This document shows, piece after piece, positions 38,653 through 49,144 of a stretch of DNA of 64,000 nucleotides. The DNA comes from Candidatus Dormiibacterota bacterium (GTDB lineage Bacteria > Vulcanimicrobiota > Vulcanimicrobiia > Vulcanimicrobiales > Vulcanimicrobiaceae): NCBI GenBank assembly GCA_035532035.1, contig DATKRS010000009.1, positions 1 through 64,000 of the forward strand. Reading direction: 5' to 3'. Under the pieces are notes generated by a model. That model made no database searches and was not told the DNA's origin. It saw only the letters and a program-made list of their open reading frames with translations. The position numbers and the translations under genes were made by a program. The first letter of the stretch is position 1; each line of letters begins with the position of its first letter.

Positions 38653-39864
38653 ATGTCAAAGAATCGCATTTTGCCCGCGTTGATCATCGGGCTCGTTGGT
38701 GCCATCGTCGGCAGCTTCGCCATGATGCTCTATGCGAGCACGCATTTTTCCGGCGTCGCCGGGCCGAACAACGCTCCGCCGCCGGTCTCGGCCGCGCCGC
38801 TCACCGGCGTGAGCGACCAAGATCGCATCGTCAGCGCGGTGAAGCGCACGAAGGCCTCGGTCGTCGCCATCCAAGTCGAGATCAACGGGCAGCAGTACGT
38901 TCCGGTGGATCCGCTCATGCAGCAGTTCTTCGGAAACCAGGGTCCCGGCGTCGTCCAACCGTTTCACGGCCGCGCGTCCGGATCGGGCTTCGTCTACGAC
39001 GCGCAAGGCGACATCGTCACGAACGCACACGTCGTGACCGCGCCCCAGGGCGGCCGCATTACGCGACTGACCGTGGTTTTCGCGAACGGCGACAAGGTGC
39101 CGGCGCACGTCATCGCTACGAACATCGACGCCGACATCGCGATCGTCAAAGTGGATCGGTACGGGAAGCTTCCGCCCCCGCTGCAGTTGGGCGACTCCGA
39201 CCGGCTCGAGCAAGGCCAGTGGGCTATCGCAATCGGCGAACCGCTCGAGCTCCAGCAGACCGTAACGGTGGGCGTGGTCTCGGGATTCGACCGCGACGAG
39301 CAGATTCCAACCGAGGGCGGCGGTACGGCGATCGCCTTCAAGGGCTTGCTCCAGACCTCGGCTCCGATCAATCCGGGCAACTCGGGCGGCCCGCTCATCG
39401 ACATCAACGGGCGAGTGATCGGCATCAACCAGTCCACGGTCCGTTCGGCGTTCGCGCAGGGCATCGGCTTCGCGATCCCTTCGAACACCGTGCGACGCGT
39501 CGTGGCGCAGCTCGAGGCGCACCCCGGCATCCATCAGGGCACGGGTCAGGGCTTTGTCGGCGTCGTGCTCGAGAACCTCAACGCCGGACTTCGCAACCAG
39601 ATCGGCTACAGCGGGACCGCCGGCGTCGCCATCGTGCAGGTGGTCGGCGGATCGCCGGCAGACCAAGCGGGCTTGCAGCCGGGCGACGTCGTCGTCTCCG
39701 CAGACGGCAGAGGCTTCAGCTCGAACAGCGCGCTCAGCCACTACATCGCGTCGAGGCGGCCGGGGCAGGACTTGCGGCTCGACGTGTGGTCGCAAGGCGA
39801 CCGCAAACTCGTCGTCGTGAAGTTGGCCGAGCGGCCGGCAGCTCAACCCATCCAGCAGCCGTAA
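38653..39864 (+). CDS. HtrA/DegP-type periplasmic serine protease
   Basis: S1C-family envelope quality-control protease, 403 residues. It has an N-terminal membrane anchor (ALIIGLVGAIVGSFAMMLYAS). The catalytic triad is His126 (TNAHVV), Asp161 (DADIAIVKV) and Ser244 (PGNSGGPL). One PDZ domain (GVAIVQVVGGSPADQAGLQPGDVVV) fills the C-terminal quarter. It starts 15 bases after the ABC ATPase, so it may be read through with the export operon. A hairpin follows it. The position just before the chaperone genes groups envelope and cytoplasmic protein-quality functions. Confidence 0.93.
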   Translation: MSKNRILPALIIGLVGAIVGSFAMMLYASTHFSGVAGPNNAPPPVSAAPLTGVSDQDRIVSAVKRTKASVVAIQVEINGQQYVPVDPLMQQFFGNQGPGVVQPFHGRASGSGFVYDAQGDIVTNAHVVTAPQGGRITRLTVVFANGDKVPAHVIATNIDADIAIVKVDRYGKLPPPLQLGDSDRLEQGQWAIAIGEPLELQQTVTVGVVSGFDRDEQIPTEGGGTAIAFKGLLQTSAPINPGNSGGPLIDINGRVIGINQSTVRSAFAQGIGFAIPSNTVRRVVAQLEAHPGIHQGTGQGFVGVVLENLNAGLRNQIGYSGTAGVAIVQVVGGSPADQAGLQPGDVVVSADGRGFSSNSALSHYIASRRPGQDLRLDVWSQGDRKLVVVKLAERPAAQPIQQP

Positions 39865-39888
39865 TCGAGGCCCCGAAAGGCGGCTCCT

Positions 39889-39916
39889 GCAACCCGCGCT
39901 TCACCGCGCGGGTTGC
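39889..39916. terminator. GC-rich hairpin after the protease gene
   Basis: GCAACCCGCGC (39889-39899), a six-base loop, then the perfect complement at 39906-39916. No T tract follows. It separates the export/protease operon from the dnaK promoter directly downstream. Confidence 0.6.
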
Positions 39917-39949
39917 TTGATGTAGCCGGTCATCCTGGTATGATGACCG
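39917..39949 (+). promoter_or_regulatory. dnaK promoter with overlapping inverted repeat
   Basis: TTGATG (39917-39922) and TATGAT (39939-39944) are 16 bases apart, a good sigma70-like pair. The inverted repeat CGGTCAT (39927-39933), nine-base spacer, ATGACCG (39943-39949) covers the spacer and -10, as an operator would. No CIRCE element is present. A leader of about 135 bases precedes dnaK. Confidence 0.55.
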
Positions 39950-40087
39950 AGCGTCGCAATCGTCCGTAAGCGGCAAGGCGTATTCCGACTCACCCGAGCG
40001 TAACCTCCGCTCGAGCGCGCCGGGAGTAGCTGGTCCGGGACGAGTGCAGTACACAAATTTTTTTCACGAAAGAGGCACCAAAACTAC

Positions 40088-41935
40088 ATGGCAAAAGTGG
40101 TCGGCATCGACCTCGGCACGACGAACTCCGTCGTTGCCGTCATGGAGGGCACGCAGCCCGTCGTCATCCCGAACTCTGAGGGATCGCGCACAACGCCGTC
40201 CGTCGTCGCCTTCACCAAAACGGGTGAACGGCTCGTCGGGCAGCTCGCGAAGCGCCAAGCGATCACGAATTCGGATCGCACGATCTCCTCGATCAAGCGG
40301 CATATGGGCGAGGGCACCTATCACGTCAAGATCGACGGCAAGGACTACACGCCGCAAGAGATCTCCGCGATGATCCTCCAAAAGCTCGTCAACGACGCGA
40401 GCAACTATCTCGGCGAACGAGTGACGAAGGCCGTCATCACGGTTCCCGCGTATTTTAACGACGCACAGCGTCAAGCGACCAAGGACGCCGGCAAGATCGC
40501 CGGACTCGACGTGCTGCGCATCATCAACGAGCCGACGGCCGCAGCGCTTGCGTACGGGCTCGACAAAAAGGCCAACGAGACGATCCTCGTTTGGGATCTC
40601 GGCGGCGGCACGTTCGACGTCTCGATCCTCGAGGTCGGGGACGGCGTTTTCGAAGTCAAAGCGACCAACGGCGACACGCATCTGGGTGGCGACGACTACG
40701 ACCAGCGCGTCGTCGACTGGCTCGTGACGAGTTTCCGTAAAGATCAAGGCGTCGATCTCGCCAAGGACCGGCAAGCGATGCAACGGCTGACCGAGGGCGC
40801 TGAAAAAGCGAAGATCGAGCTCTCTTCGGTCGTGCAGACGTCGATCAATCTCCCGTTCATCACGGCGGACCAGGAAGGGCCCAAGCATCTCGACTACGTC
40901 CTCACGCGGGCGAAGTTTGAAGAGCTGACGAGCGATCTCTCCGACCGGTGCATCGCGCCGTTCAAGAACGCGATCGCCGATGCGAAGCTCGACGTGTCGA
41001 AGCTCGACGAGATCATCATGGTCGGCGGCGCGACGCGCATGCCGGTCATTCAGCAACTCGTGCGCAAGCTGACCGGCAAGGAGCCTAACCTCACCGTCAA
41101 CCCGGACGAAGTCGTCGCGGTCGGCGCGGCGATCCAAGCCGGCGTGCTCTCGGGTGAAGTGCGCGACATCGTTCTGCTCGACGTCACGCCGCTCTCGCTC
41201 GGCCTCGAAACGATGGGCGGGGTGATGACGAAGCTCATCGAGCGCAACACGACGATCCCGACGAAGAAGTCGCAGATCTTCACGACGGCCGAAGACGGGC
41301 AAACCTCGGTCGACATCCACGTGCTGCAAGGCGAGCGTCCGATGGCGGGCGACAACAAGACCTTGGGGCGATTTCGACTCGAAGGGCTTCCCGCGGCGCC
41401 GCGCGGCGTTCCGCAAATCGAGGTCACCTTCGACATCGATGCCAACGGTATCGTCCACGTCAACGCCAAAGACCTCGGCACCGGCAAGGAGCAGCAGATC
41501 ACGATCACTGCGACGACGAATCTCACCAAAGACGAAGTCGATCGCATGGTCAAGGACGCCGAAATGCAAGCCTCGGCCGACGAGCGCAAACGCGAAGAGG
41601 CCGAGACGCGCAACCAAGCCTCGAGCCTCATCTACTCGACTGAAAAATCGCTGAAGGAAGTCGGCGACCGGCTCGACGCATCGGCCCGCGGCGACGTGGA
41701 GACGGCGCTCGCGGAGCTCAAGCGCGTGAGCGACAACGGGACCGCCGACGAGATCAAGCCTGCCGTCGAGCGTCTGCAGCAGGCGAGTTACAAGATGGCG
41801 GAGTTGCTCTACAAAGCGTCGCCGGGCGGTGACGGCGCCGCCCCGAGCGGTGAGGGTGCGCCGACGAACGGCGCGTCGTCCGGCGCGGGAGAGCAAGAAG
41901 ACGTCATCGACGCCGAGTTCAAAGAGTCGAAGTAA
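40088..41935 (+). CDS. dnaK: chaperone Hsp70 DnaK
   Basis: ATP-dependent Hsp70 chaperone, 615 residues. Phosphate-1 motif [12 protein letters not shown], phosphate-2 [30 protein letters not shown] and [17 protein letters not shown] are standard. The substrate-binding part contains [17 protein letters not shown]. The Gly-rich tail ends [11 protein letters not shown], like the usual EEVD-type bacterial tail. AAAGAGG lies about 12 bases before the ATG. Order dnaK-grpE-dnaJ, not the grpE-first order of many Gram-positives. Confidence 0.98.
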   Translation: MAKVVGIDLGTTNSVVAVMEGTQPVVIPNSEGSRTTPSVVAFTKTGERLVGQLAKRQAITNSDRTISSIKRHMGEGTYHVKIDGKDYTPQEISAMILQKLVNDASNYLGERVTKAVITVPAYFNDAQRQATKDAGKIAGLDVLRIINEPTAAALAYGLDKKANETILVWDLGGGTFDVSILEVGDGVFEVKATNGDTHLGGDDYDQRVVDWLVTSFRKDQGVDLAKDRQAMQRLTEGAEKAKIELSSVVQTSINLPFITADQEGPKHLDYVLTRAKFEELTSDLSDRCIAPFKNAIADAKLDVSKLDEIIMVGGATRMPVIQQLVRKLTGKEPNLTVNPDEVVAVGAAIQAGVLSGEVRDIVLLDVTPLSLGLETMGGVMTKLIERNTTIPTKKSQIFTTAEDGQTSVDIHVLQGERPMAGDNKTLGRFRLEGLPAAPRGVPQIEVTFDIDANGIVHVNAKDLGTGKEQQITITATTNLTKDEVDRMVKDAEMQASADERKREEAETRNQASSLIYSTEKSLKEVGDRLDASARGDVETALAELKRVSDNGTADEIKPAVERLQQASYKMAELLYKASPGGDGAAPSGEGAPTNGASSGAGEQEDVIDAEFKESK

Positions 41936-41947
41936 CCTCACTCGACG

Positions 41948-42508
41948 ATGCTCGAGGAACAGCGACTCGACCCCGCAGGCGTCGAGGATGAAGCAGTGAT
42001 GGGGGCCCCGGTTACGCCGCGGGCTCCCGACGGGCCCGACTCCGTAGCGCAGCTGCGCGAGCAGCTCGCTGCGGCGACGGCTCGTGCCGACGAGAACTAC
42101 AACCGCTTCCTTCTCGCCGCCGCGGACTTCGAGAACTTCAAGAAACGCACCGAGCGCGATCTGCGCAAGATGCTTACCGACCGGCGCCGCACGCTGTTGG
42201 AGCGCTTTCTTCCCGTGCTCGACAATCTGGAGCGAGCGCTCGAGTCCGAGTCCCAAGGTGACGCGCTGCGCGACGGCATCGAACAGACCGTTCGCGGATT
42301 TCGTTCGGTGCTCGGCGCCGAAGGCGTTCGGCCGATCGAGGTGCAGGGCAAAGCGTTCGATCCGCACGTCGCCGAAGCGATCGCCACCACGGCTGCGACC
42401 GACGGCGTTCCAGACGACACGGTCGTCGCCGTATCCGAGAAGGGATACACGATCGACGACGAGCTCCTTCGCCCCGCAAAGGTCATCGTCGCGAAGCGCT
42501 CCGAGTAA
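41948..42508 (+). CDS. grpE: nucleotide exchange factor GrpE
   Basis: Exchange factor for DnaK, 186 residues. A long N-terminal helix (LREQLAAATARADENYNRFLLAAADFENFKKRTERDL) and the C-terminal beta domain (VQGKAFDPHVAEAIATT, then GYTIDDELLRPAKVIVAK) are typical. It sits 12 bases after dnaK and 15 before dnaJ. Confidence 0.95.
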   Translation: MLEEQRLDPAGVEDEAVMGAPVTPRAPDGPDSVAQLREQLAAATARADENYNRFLLAAADFENFKKRTERDLRKMLTDRRRTLLERFLPVLDNLERALESESQGDALRDGIEQTVRGFRSVLGAEGVRPIEVQGKAFDPHVAEAIATTAATDGVPDDTVVAVSEKGYTIDDELLRPAKVIVAKRSE

Positions 42509-42523
42509 GCGAGCCGTGCGCGG

Positions 42524-43528
42524 ATGAACTACAAGGACTACTACGCGACTCTCGGCGTTCCCAAGACGGCGACCGAGAAAGAGATCAAGTCGACGTATCG
42601 TAAGCTCGCAAGAAAGTGGCATCCCGACACCAATCCGGATAAGCCGAAAGAAGCCGAAGAGAAGTTCAAGGAGATATCTGAAGCGTACGAAGTGCTCGGC
42701 GACGCGCAGAAGCGGCGCAAGTACGACATGCTCGGCGCGGATTGGCAGCAGGCGGCGCAGCAGGCCGAGCAACAGCAGCGGTACCGCACGCAGTTCGACA
42801 CCGAGGGTTTTGATTTCTCAAACTTCGGCGGAGCGAGCGGCTTCTCGGATTTCTTCGATCTCTTCTTCTCCGGCGTCGGACGGCGGCCGAGCGCTGCGAG
42901 CGGCGTCGCGCGACGAGGCCAGGATATCGAGAGCACGATCGAGTTGTCGCTGCGCGACGCCTATAACGGCGGCAAGAAGTCCGTATCGCTGCAGCTCGAG
43001 GACGTCTGCCCGCGCTGTCACGGCAGCGGCACCGAGCGCGGCAAGCTCTGCACGACGTGTCACGGTACGGGCCATGCAGTCGTCACGAAGAGGTTCGACG
43101 TAACGATTCCGCGCGGCATCGCCGGCGGCCAGCGCATTCGGCTCGCAGGCCAAGGCGGCAGCGGCTCGCCGAACGGCGATCTCTTTCTCGTCGTCAAGAT
43201 CCGCGACGATCCAACGTATCAACGCAAAGGCAACGATTTGTACGTGGATCTGCCGGTGAGCCTCTACGATTTGGTGCTGGGCAGCGAGGTGCAAGTGCCG
43301 ACGATGACCGGCCCGGTGTCGATGAAGATTCCCGAGGGAACGCAGAACAACCGGCTCCTGCGCTTGGCGGGAAAGGGCATGCCCGACGTCAAGGGCAACG
43401 GAGCCGGCGATCAATACGTTCGACTGATCGGTCAGCTTCCACAGCAGCTCTCCGAAAAGGAGCGCGAGCTTTTCGGCCAGCTTGCCGCCCTACACAACAC
43501 AAAACGAGAGACGGAGGTGTCCCCATGA
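42524..43528 (+). CDS. dnaJ: DnaJ co-chaperone with half zinc finger
   Basis: J-domain protein that stimulates DnaK, 334 residues. The J domain has HPD at 33-35. A Gly/Phe-rich stretch follows ([21 protein letters not shown]), then two beta-sandwich substrate domains. The zinc region between them holds only two CxxCxGxG repeats (Cys162/165 and Cys176/179) instead of the four of classic DnaJ, so it can bind one zinc at most. It is thus between DnaJ and CbpA types. Its stop overlaps the ATG of the next gene. Confidence 0.93.
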   Translation: MNYKDYYATLGVPKTATEKEIKSTYRKLARKWHPDTNPDKPKEAEEKFKEISEAYEVLGDAQKRRKYDMLGADWQQAAQQAEQQQRYRTQFDTEGFDFSNFGGASGFSDFFDLFFSGVGRRPSAASGVARRGQDIESTIELSLRDAYNGGKKSVSLQLEDVCPRCHGSGTERGKLCTTCHGTGHAVVTKRFDVTIPRGIAGGQRIRLAGQGGSGSPNGDLFLVVKIRDDPTYQRKGNDLYVDLPVSLYDLVLGSEVQVPTMTGPVSMKIPEGTQNNRLLRLAGKGMPDVKGNGAGDQYVRLIGQLPQQLSEKERELFGQLAALHNTKRETEVSP

Positions 43529-43893
43529 CGATCAAAGAGATCGCTTTCACGGCCTATCCGGCAAAGGACGTCGCTCGCGTTCGCGACTTCTATCGCGACG
43601 TTCTCGGGCTGCCGTTCAGCGGCGAGTTCGCCGAGAGCGGCGTGCTCAAATACGACGAGGTAAAACTCGGCGGCGGCTACTTCGCAGTGCTAACGGAGGA
43701 ATGGGCCGGGCGCCCCGCAGGCAGCGCCGGCAGCGTCGTCTTCGAGGTCGACGACATCGAGAGCGCGCGCAACGACCTGATCGCGCGCGGCCTGTCCGTC
43801 GAAGAGATCTACGACACCCCGGTGTGCCGGATCACGTCGTTCTCCGACCCGGAAGGCAACAAGGTCTCGCTCCACCAGCGTACCGCTCCGTGA
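43525..43893 (+). CDS. glyoxalase/VOC-fold protein
   Basis: 122-residue vicinal-oxygen-chelate fold protein (two beta-alpha-beta-beta-beta modules): [20 protein letters not shown] at the start, [20 protein letters not shown] in the middle, [13 protein letters not shown] at the end. Members include glyoxalases, dioxygenases and resistance proteins; the usual metal His at the start is replaced (TAYPAKD), so the enzyme type is unclear. GGAGG precedes the ATG, which overlaps the dnaJ stop as ATGA. Confidence 0.8.
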   Translation: MTIKEIAFTAYPAKDVARVRDFYRDVLGLPFSGEFAESGVLKYDEVKLGGGYFAVLTEEWAGRPAGSAGSVVFEVDDIESARNDLIARGLSVEEIYDTPVCRITSFSDPEGNKVSLHQRTAP

Positions 43894-43959
43894 TAATTCT
43901 CTCAACGTGAGGCTTGGTCCGACGCGGCGATCGTATTCGCTCGCCGCGGAGTCTGCGCC

Positions 43960-45786
43960 ATGATGAGCGGGCATGGGCTGATGTGGGGAAACATGTACAG
44001 CCCGGACAAGCCAAGCGTTCGGCGCCGCATCGACTGGAAACGCATCGGCGCGCTGTTCATGCCGTATTGGCGGCCGCAGACGCTGGTGCTGGCGTGCATC
44101 GTCATCGCGTCGCTGCTCGGGCTGGTTCCCGGTTTCCTGACGGCGCACATCATCGACGTCGCGATCCCGCGAGGCAGCCTCTCGATGCTGCTCGTCGATC
44201 TCGCAATCATCGTCGCCTCCGCCCTTGTGGCAGCGGCGATCGGCGTCGTGCAAGGCTACCTGAACTCGGTCGTCGGCGAAGGCATCATGCGCGACATCCG
44301 CACGAGCCTGGTATCCCACCTGCACCGCATGCCGATTGCGTTCTTCACGGGCACCAAGACCGGCGAGATCATGAACCGCGTCTCGAACGACGTGGACAAC
44401 ATCGACAACGTCGTGACGGGAACCCTCACGGCCATCGTGACCAACGTCGTCGTCATCGGCACGACGCTCGCCGCGATGTTCGTCTGGAACTGGCGGCTCG
44501 CACTGCTCTCCGCCATCGTGGTTCCGCTGATGATCGTCCCGCTCGGCCCGGTGGGGCGACGCATGTATCAAGTACGCCGGCGCACGCGCGAGCAACGCGA
44601 CGAGATCGAGTCGATCACGCAAGAGACGCTCTCGATTTCAGGGATTACTCTCATCAAATCGTTCGCCCGCGAGGAGTACGAGAGCAAGCGCTTCTACGGC
44701 GTGGGAACGAAACTCATGAATCTCGAGGTTCGCCTCGCGATGGTCGGGCGCTGGTTTCTCGCATTGGTGACGGCGATGGTCATCATCGGCCCCGTAATCG
44801 TTTGGCTCGGCGGCGGATGGCTCGCGATCCAGCATACGCTGCAAATCGGCGTCATCGTCGCGTTCGTCTCCTTCATTCAGACGCGGCTCTACGGACCTGC
44901 CGCGGCACTCGCGGGAATCCAGGTGCAGATCGTCAGCGCGTTCGCCGTCTTCGAGCGCATCTTCGAGTACCTCGATTTACCGGCTGAAGCGTACGATGCC
45001 CCGAACGCCGTCGCGCTACCCGAGATCAGAGGCGACGTCGCGTTCGAGGACGTGAGCTTCGGCTACACCGATGCGCGGCGCATACTCGATAAAGTCTCTT
45101 TCGAGGTCCGCAGCGGCCAAGTAGCGGCCTTCGTGGGGCCGACCGGAGCCGGAAAGACGACGATCACGCAGCTCGTGCCGCGCTTCTACGATCCGCAAGA
45201 AGGCCGCGTCCTCGTCGACGGCCACGACGTGCGCACCGTCACGCTCGACTCGCTGCGACGTCACATCGGGATCGTAACGCAAGAGACGTATCTCTTTCAC
45301 GACACGATCGAGAGCAATCTGCGATACGGCAAGCCCGACGCGACGACCGAGGAGATCGCGGCGGCGGCGACGGCGGCGAACATCCACGACTTCATCGTAA
45401 GCCTACCCGACGGCTACCAAACCGTCGTCGGCGAGCGCGGCCACAAGCTCTCGGGCGGCGAGCGCCAGCGGCTTGCCATCGCGCGGGTGCTCCTCAATGA
45501 CCCGCGTATTCTGATTCTCGACGAGGCGACGAGCGCGCTCGACTCGCACAGCGAAGCCGCAATCCAGACGGCGCTCGAACGCGTCATGCGCGGGCGCACG
45601 ACGCTTGCCATCGCGCATCGGCTTTCGACGATTCTCTCGGCCGACGTCATCTTCGTGATCGAGCGCGGCCGTATCGTCGAGCAAGGGACGCACGCCGCGC
45701 TCCTCACTCGCGACGGTTCCTACGCGCGGTTGTACCGCAAGCAGTTTCGGGAGGAACCAGCGTCTGAAACGATGGCCGCCCCGTAA
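43960..45786 (+). CDS. ABC exporter, fused membrane and ATPase domains
   Basis: MsbA/LmrA-type half-transporter of 608 residues that works as a dimer to export lipids or hydrophobic compounds. Six helices lie in residues 40-320, with the family's coupling text IMNRVSNDVDNIDNVV. The ATPase has Walker A GPTGAGKTTI, signature LSGGERQRLAIARVL, Walker B ILILDEATSALD and switch His in AIAHRLST. A hairpin terminator overlaps its stop, so transcription from the dnaK series likely ends here. Confidence 0.93.
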   Translation: MMSGHGLMWGNMYSPDKPSVRRRIDWKRIGALFMPYWRPQTLVLACIVIASLLGLVPGFLTAHIIDVAIPRGSLSMLLVDLAIIVASALVAAAIGVVQGYLNSVVGEGIMRDIRTSLVSHLHRMPIAFFTGTKTGEIMNRVSNDVDNIDNVVTGTLTAIVTNVVVIGTTLAAMFVWNWRLALLSAIVVPLMIVPLGPVGRRMYQVRRRTREQRDEIESITQETLSISGITLIKSFAREEYESKRFYGVGTKLMNLEVRLAMVGRWFLALVTAMVIIGPVIVWLGGGWLAIQHTLQIGVIVAFVSFIQTRLYGPAAALAGIQVQIVSAFAVFERIFEYLDLPAEAYDAPNAVALPEIRGDVAFEDVSFGYTDARRILDKVSFEVRSGQVAAFVGPTGAGKTTITQLVPRFYDPQEGRVLVDGHDVRTVTLDSLRRHIGIVTQETYLFHDTIESNLRYGKPDATTEEIAAAATAANIHDFIVSLPDGYQTVVGERGHKLSGGERQRLAIARVLLNDPRILILDEATSALDSHSEAAIQTALERVMRGRTTLAIAHRLSTILSADVIFVIERGRIVEQGTHAALLTRDGSYARLYRKQFREEPASETMAAP

Positions 45787-45801
45787 GGGCGGCCATCGTT
45801 T
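45767..45801. terminator. perfect 15-bp hairpin over the ABC exporter stop
   Basis: AAACGATGGCCGCCC (45767-45781), loop CGTAA, and its exact complement (45787-45801) ending in TTT. The stop codon TAA is in the loop region. It should work in both directions between this gene and the convergent small gene. Confidence 0.8.
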
Positions 45802-45823
45802 CGAAGATTCTACGGTTACGGTC

Positions 45824-46066
45824 TCAGCGGCCGGCGGCGATGCCCGCCTGAACCTCAGTAATAGCCTGGTTGACCAGCCCCATCGCCCTGATGCGATGAC
45901 CGGCCTTGTCCGTGATCGCCATGCTGAGCTGGTTGCTGGCGGCGCGAAGATCGCTCAGCGCGTTGAACATGTGCGTTTGCACGGCAAACGCGACGCCGCT
46001 GCCGAAGCCGACGGCGAGTGCGAATGCGACGGCGACGAGGCTGAGGCGGAATCTGGATCGCTGCAT
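45824..46066 (-). CDS. small secreted/anchored protein
   Basis: 80 residues: LSLVAVAFALAVGFGSGVAFA is a signal peptide or anchor. A helical mature part of about 50 residues follows (ALSDLRAASNQLSMAITDKAGHRIRAMGLVNQAITEVQAGIAAGR). GGAGG seven bases before the ATG supports translation. The regular spacing of Leu, Ile and Ala suggests a coiled coil or bundle. No family recognised; it stands alone between terminators. Confidence 0.7.
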   Translation of the reverse strand: MQRSRFRLSLVAVAFALAVGFGSGVAFAVQTHMFNALSDLRAASNQLSMAITDKAGHRIRAMGLVNQAITEVQAGIAAGR

Positions 46067-46145
46067 GAATGAACCTCCAAGAGTAGGAGCGGAAAGCGTT
46101 CATGCGTTAGCCGGCTGCGTACCCCTTCCTTCGCCCGTTGCATAT

Positions 46146-46793
<648 letters not shown>

Positions 46794-46794
46794 C

Positions 46795-47550
46795 TCAGGA
46801 GACCGCCTTTCTGGTGGTCACGCGCTCGATGCGTTTCCCCTCCGCACCGACGGGAACGACCCGTTGCACGAAGATGCCCGGCAGGTGCACGTCTTCGGGA
46901 ACGATCGCGCCAGGCTCGACCAGCTCCTCGACTTCGGCGATCGTGATCCGACCCGCCATCGCACAGAGCGGGTTGAAGTTTCTCGTCGCCTTTGCGAAGA
47001 CGAGGTTGCCTTGCCGATCGCCGACGGTAGCGCGCACGAGCGCGAAGTCGCAAACGATTCCGTACTCGAGCACGTACTCGCGATCGCCGAAACGGCGCAC
47101 CTCTTTGGGCGGCGATGCGACCGCGACGCTTCCGTCGGGAGCGTAACGCCATGGCAGGCCGCCGTCGGCGACCGGCGTACCGACGCCGGCGGGCGTGTAG
47201 AATGCGGGAATGCCGCACCCGCCGGCCCGCAACCGCTCGGCGAGCGTTCCCTGCGGAACGAGCTCGACTTCGAGCTCGCCGCTTAGGTACTGGCGCTCGA
47301 ACTCGCGATTCTCTCCGACGTACGAGCCGGTGGTTCTGCAAATGCGCTTGCGATCGAGTAAGACGCCGAGTCCCCAACCGTCGACGCCGCAGTTGTTGCT
47401 GACGGTGACGAGATCGGTCGCACCGTGCTCGAGCAGCGCGGAGATGAGGTTGTGCGGTATGCCGTTGAGCCCGAAACCGCCGACCGCGAGCGTAGCCCCG
47501 TCCGGTATGTCCGCGATGGCTTGCGCGCAGGTGGCGACGACCTTGTCCAT
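46795..47550 (-). CDS. 3-oxoacid CoA-transferase subunit A
   Basis: Alpha subunit of the same transferase, 251 residues from the ATG at 47550. [18 protein letters not shown] (the CoA-transferase 1 signature region), [37 protein letters not shown] and [11 protein letters not shown] are clear. Upstream in-frame starts exist but add sequence of no family character. It is divergent from the acyl-CoA dehydrogenase with 62 bases between, which suggests joint control of a fatty- or keto-acid breakdown route. Confidence 0.92.
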   Translation of the reverse strand: MDKVVATCAQAIADIPDGATLAVGGFGLNGIPHNLISALLEHGATDLVTVSNNCGVDGWGLGVLLDRKRICRTTGSYVGENREFERQYLSGELEVELVPQGTLAERLRAGGCGIPAFYTPAGVGTPVADGGLPWRYAPDGSVAVASPPKEVRRFGDREYVLEYGIVCDFALVRATVGDRQGNLVFAKATRNFNPLCAMAGRITIAEVEELVEPGAIVPEDVHLPGIFVQRVVPVGAEGKRIERVTTRKAVS

Positions 47551-47612
47551 AGGCGGGTGGAGTATGCGCCCGGAGGACGGAGAGCCTCCCTTGGGCGTGG
47601 AAGCGGCACCGC

Positions 47613-48782
47613 ATGGCCACCACGGTACCGGAGCGGGCACAAACGCAAGAAACCGAGGAGCTGATCCTCGCGGTCGTGCGACAGCTTGTCGTAGAGCGCG
47701 TCGCGCCGCGCGCCGCGGAGATCGACGAGCGCGGCGAGTTCCCGATGGATTTGAAGCAGCTCTTCGCGCAAAACGACTTGCTCGGCATCCCGATCCCGGT
47801 CGAGTACGGCGGACTCGGCGGGACGTTCCTCACCTACGTGAAGGTCGTCGAGGAAATTGCCAAGGCCTGCGCTTCGAGCTCGCTCATCGTCGCGGTGCAG
47901 GAGCTCGGCATGCTTCCGATTTTCATCGGCGGCGATGAGGCCCAGAAGAAGCACTACCTTCCGAAGCTCGCCTCCGGTGAGTGGATTGCCGCCTACGCGC
48001 TGACGGAAAGCACGAGCGGCTCCGATGCCGCGGGCTCGATGCGCACGCGCGCGCAACGGCGCGGCGACACGTACGTGCTCAATGGAACGAAGATTTGGAT
48101 CACCCACGGCGGCCTCGCCGATGTGGTCTGCGTCTTCGCCGTGACCGATCCGTCGATGGGGCCCAAGGGCATCAGCGCGTTCATCGTCGAGAAGACGTTC
48201 GACGGTTTCAACGTCGGCAAGAAGGAGCGCAAGATGGGCATCCGCGGATCGCCGACCGTCGAGCTCAACTTCAACGACTGCATCGTTCCGGCGACAAACC
48301 GCATCGGGGCGGAGGGCGAGGGCTTCAAGATCGCGATGCGGGTGCTTGACAAATCGCGCCCCGGCATCGCGGCGCAAGCGCTGGGAATCGCTGCCGGAGC
48401 ACTTGAGTACGCAACCAATTACGCCAAGGAGCGAATCGCCTTCGGCAAGCCGATCGGTCAGCATCAAGGCGTGGGATTCATGCTCGCCGACATGAAGACG
48501 GAGGTCGAGGCGGCGCGCCTCCTCCTTTATGAAGCTGCGCGCCGGTGCGACGAGGGTACCTCGGACGTAACGCTCTGGGCGGCCATGGCCAAGCTCAAAT
48601 GCGGCGACGTCGCGATGGCGGTGACGACCGATGCGGTTCAGGTCCTCGGCGGGTTCGGCTACTCCGCCGATTACCCCGTGGAGCGTATGATGCGCGACGC
48701 CAAGATCACGCAGATCTACGAAGGAACGCAGCAGATACAGCGCCTCGTGATCTCGCGCTCTATCGTGGGCAAGAGCCGCTAG
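47613..48782 (+). CDS. acyl-CoA dehydrogenase
   Basis: FAD-dependent enzyme introducing a 2,3-double bond in an acyl-CoA, 389 residues. [30 protein letters not shown] (flavin and substrate regions), [22 protein letters not shown] and the catalytic Glu in [13 protein letters not shown] are all in place; this Glu position is that of short/medium-chain and butyryl-type dehydrogenases. Chain-length preference cannot be read. It faces away from the CoA-transferase pair. Confidence 0.94.
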   Translation: MATTVPERAQTQETEELILAVVRQLVVERVAPRAAEIDERGEFPMDLKQLFAQNDLLGIPIPVEYGGLGGTFLTYVKVVEEIAKACASSSLIVAVQELGMLPIFIGGDEAQKKHYLPKLASGEWIAAYALTESTSGSDAAGSMRTRAQRRGDTYVLNGTKIWITHGGLADVVCVFAVTDPSMGPKGISAFIVEKTFDGFNVGKKERKMGIRGSPTVELNFNDCIVPATNRIGAEGEGFKIAMRVLDKSRPGIAAQALGIAAGALEYATNYAKERIAFGKPIGQHQGVGFMLADMKTEVEAARLLLYEAARRCDEGTSDVTLWAAMAKLKCGDVAMAVTTDAVQVLGGFGYSADYPVERMMRDAKITQIYEGTQQIQRLVISRSIVGKSR

Positions 48783-48911
48783 GCCAGGGAACGTATGGCC
48801 GGGGGCGAACCATCTTCCGGTCATCTACGTTGCACGAACGTAGCATTTCCGGCGCCCGCGGCGTCCCCGTCCCGCACCGGAGAAATTTCGCGTTGAAAGG
48901 AGGTGTGTAGA

Positions 48912-49127
48912 TTGAACAAAGCATTTGCTGCATTGCTGGCGTCGGCATTCCTGACGACCGGCATCGCGATGGCGGCGGCGACCCCGAAGCCGGCGGCCCA
49001 TCACACGATGGCGCCGCACCACGCGACGCCGAAACCCAAGCCGACCATGCACTCATCGATGATGCACTCGTCGCATAGCCACACGGCGACGCCGAAACCG
49101 AAACCGAAGCCGACCCACAAGCCCTAA
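48912..49127 (+). CDS. His/Met-rich small secreted protein
   Basis: 71 residues from a TTG at 48912, which has AAAGGAGGTG upstream; this strong site decides the start. The signal peptide (AFAALLASAFLTTGIAMAAA) leads to a 45-residue mature part of Pro/Lys/Thr repeats (TPKPKPT) with nine His in HH and SHSH clusters and several Met. Such composition often binds copper, nickel or zinc. No relative is recognised. It ends in a bidirectional hairpin shared with nth. Confidence 0.7.
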   Translation: MNKAFAALLASAFLTTGIAMAAATPKPAAHHTMAPHHATPKPKPTMHSSMMHSSHSHTATPKPKPKPTHKP

Positions 49128-49144
49128 TCGTAGGGCTTCGTTTT
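49119..49144. terminator. hairpin with T tract between convergent genes
   Basis: AAGCCCTA (49119-49126), loop ATCG, TAGGGCTT (49131-49138), then CGTTTT. Both the plus-strand stop (TAA) and the nth stop lie in the left arm. Confidence 0.8.

Noticed and set aside
39950-40087. A CIRCE element (TTAGCACTC-N9-GAGTGCTAA) before dnaK.
   Set aside because: Only GAGTGCAG is seen near 40040 without a matching left arm.
40064-42772. A 902-codon open frame on the minus strand across dnaK, grpE and the start of dnaJ.
   Set aside because: It is antisense to three unmistakable chaperone genes; its translation is Arg/Asp/Leu-rich without any motif, the usual mirror of GC-rich codon use.
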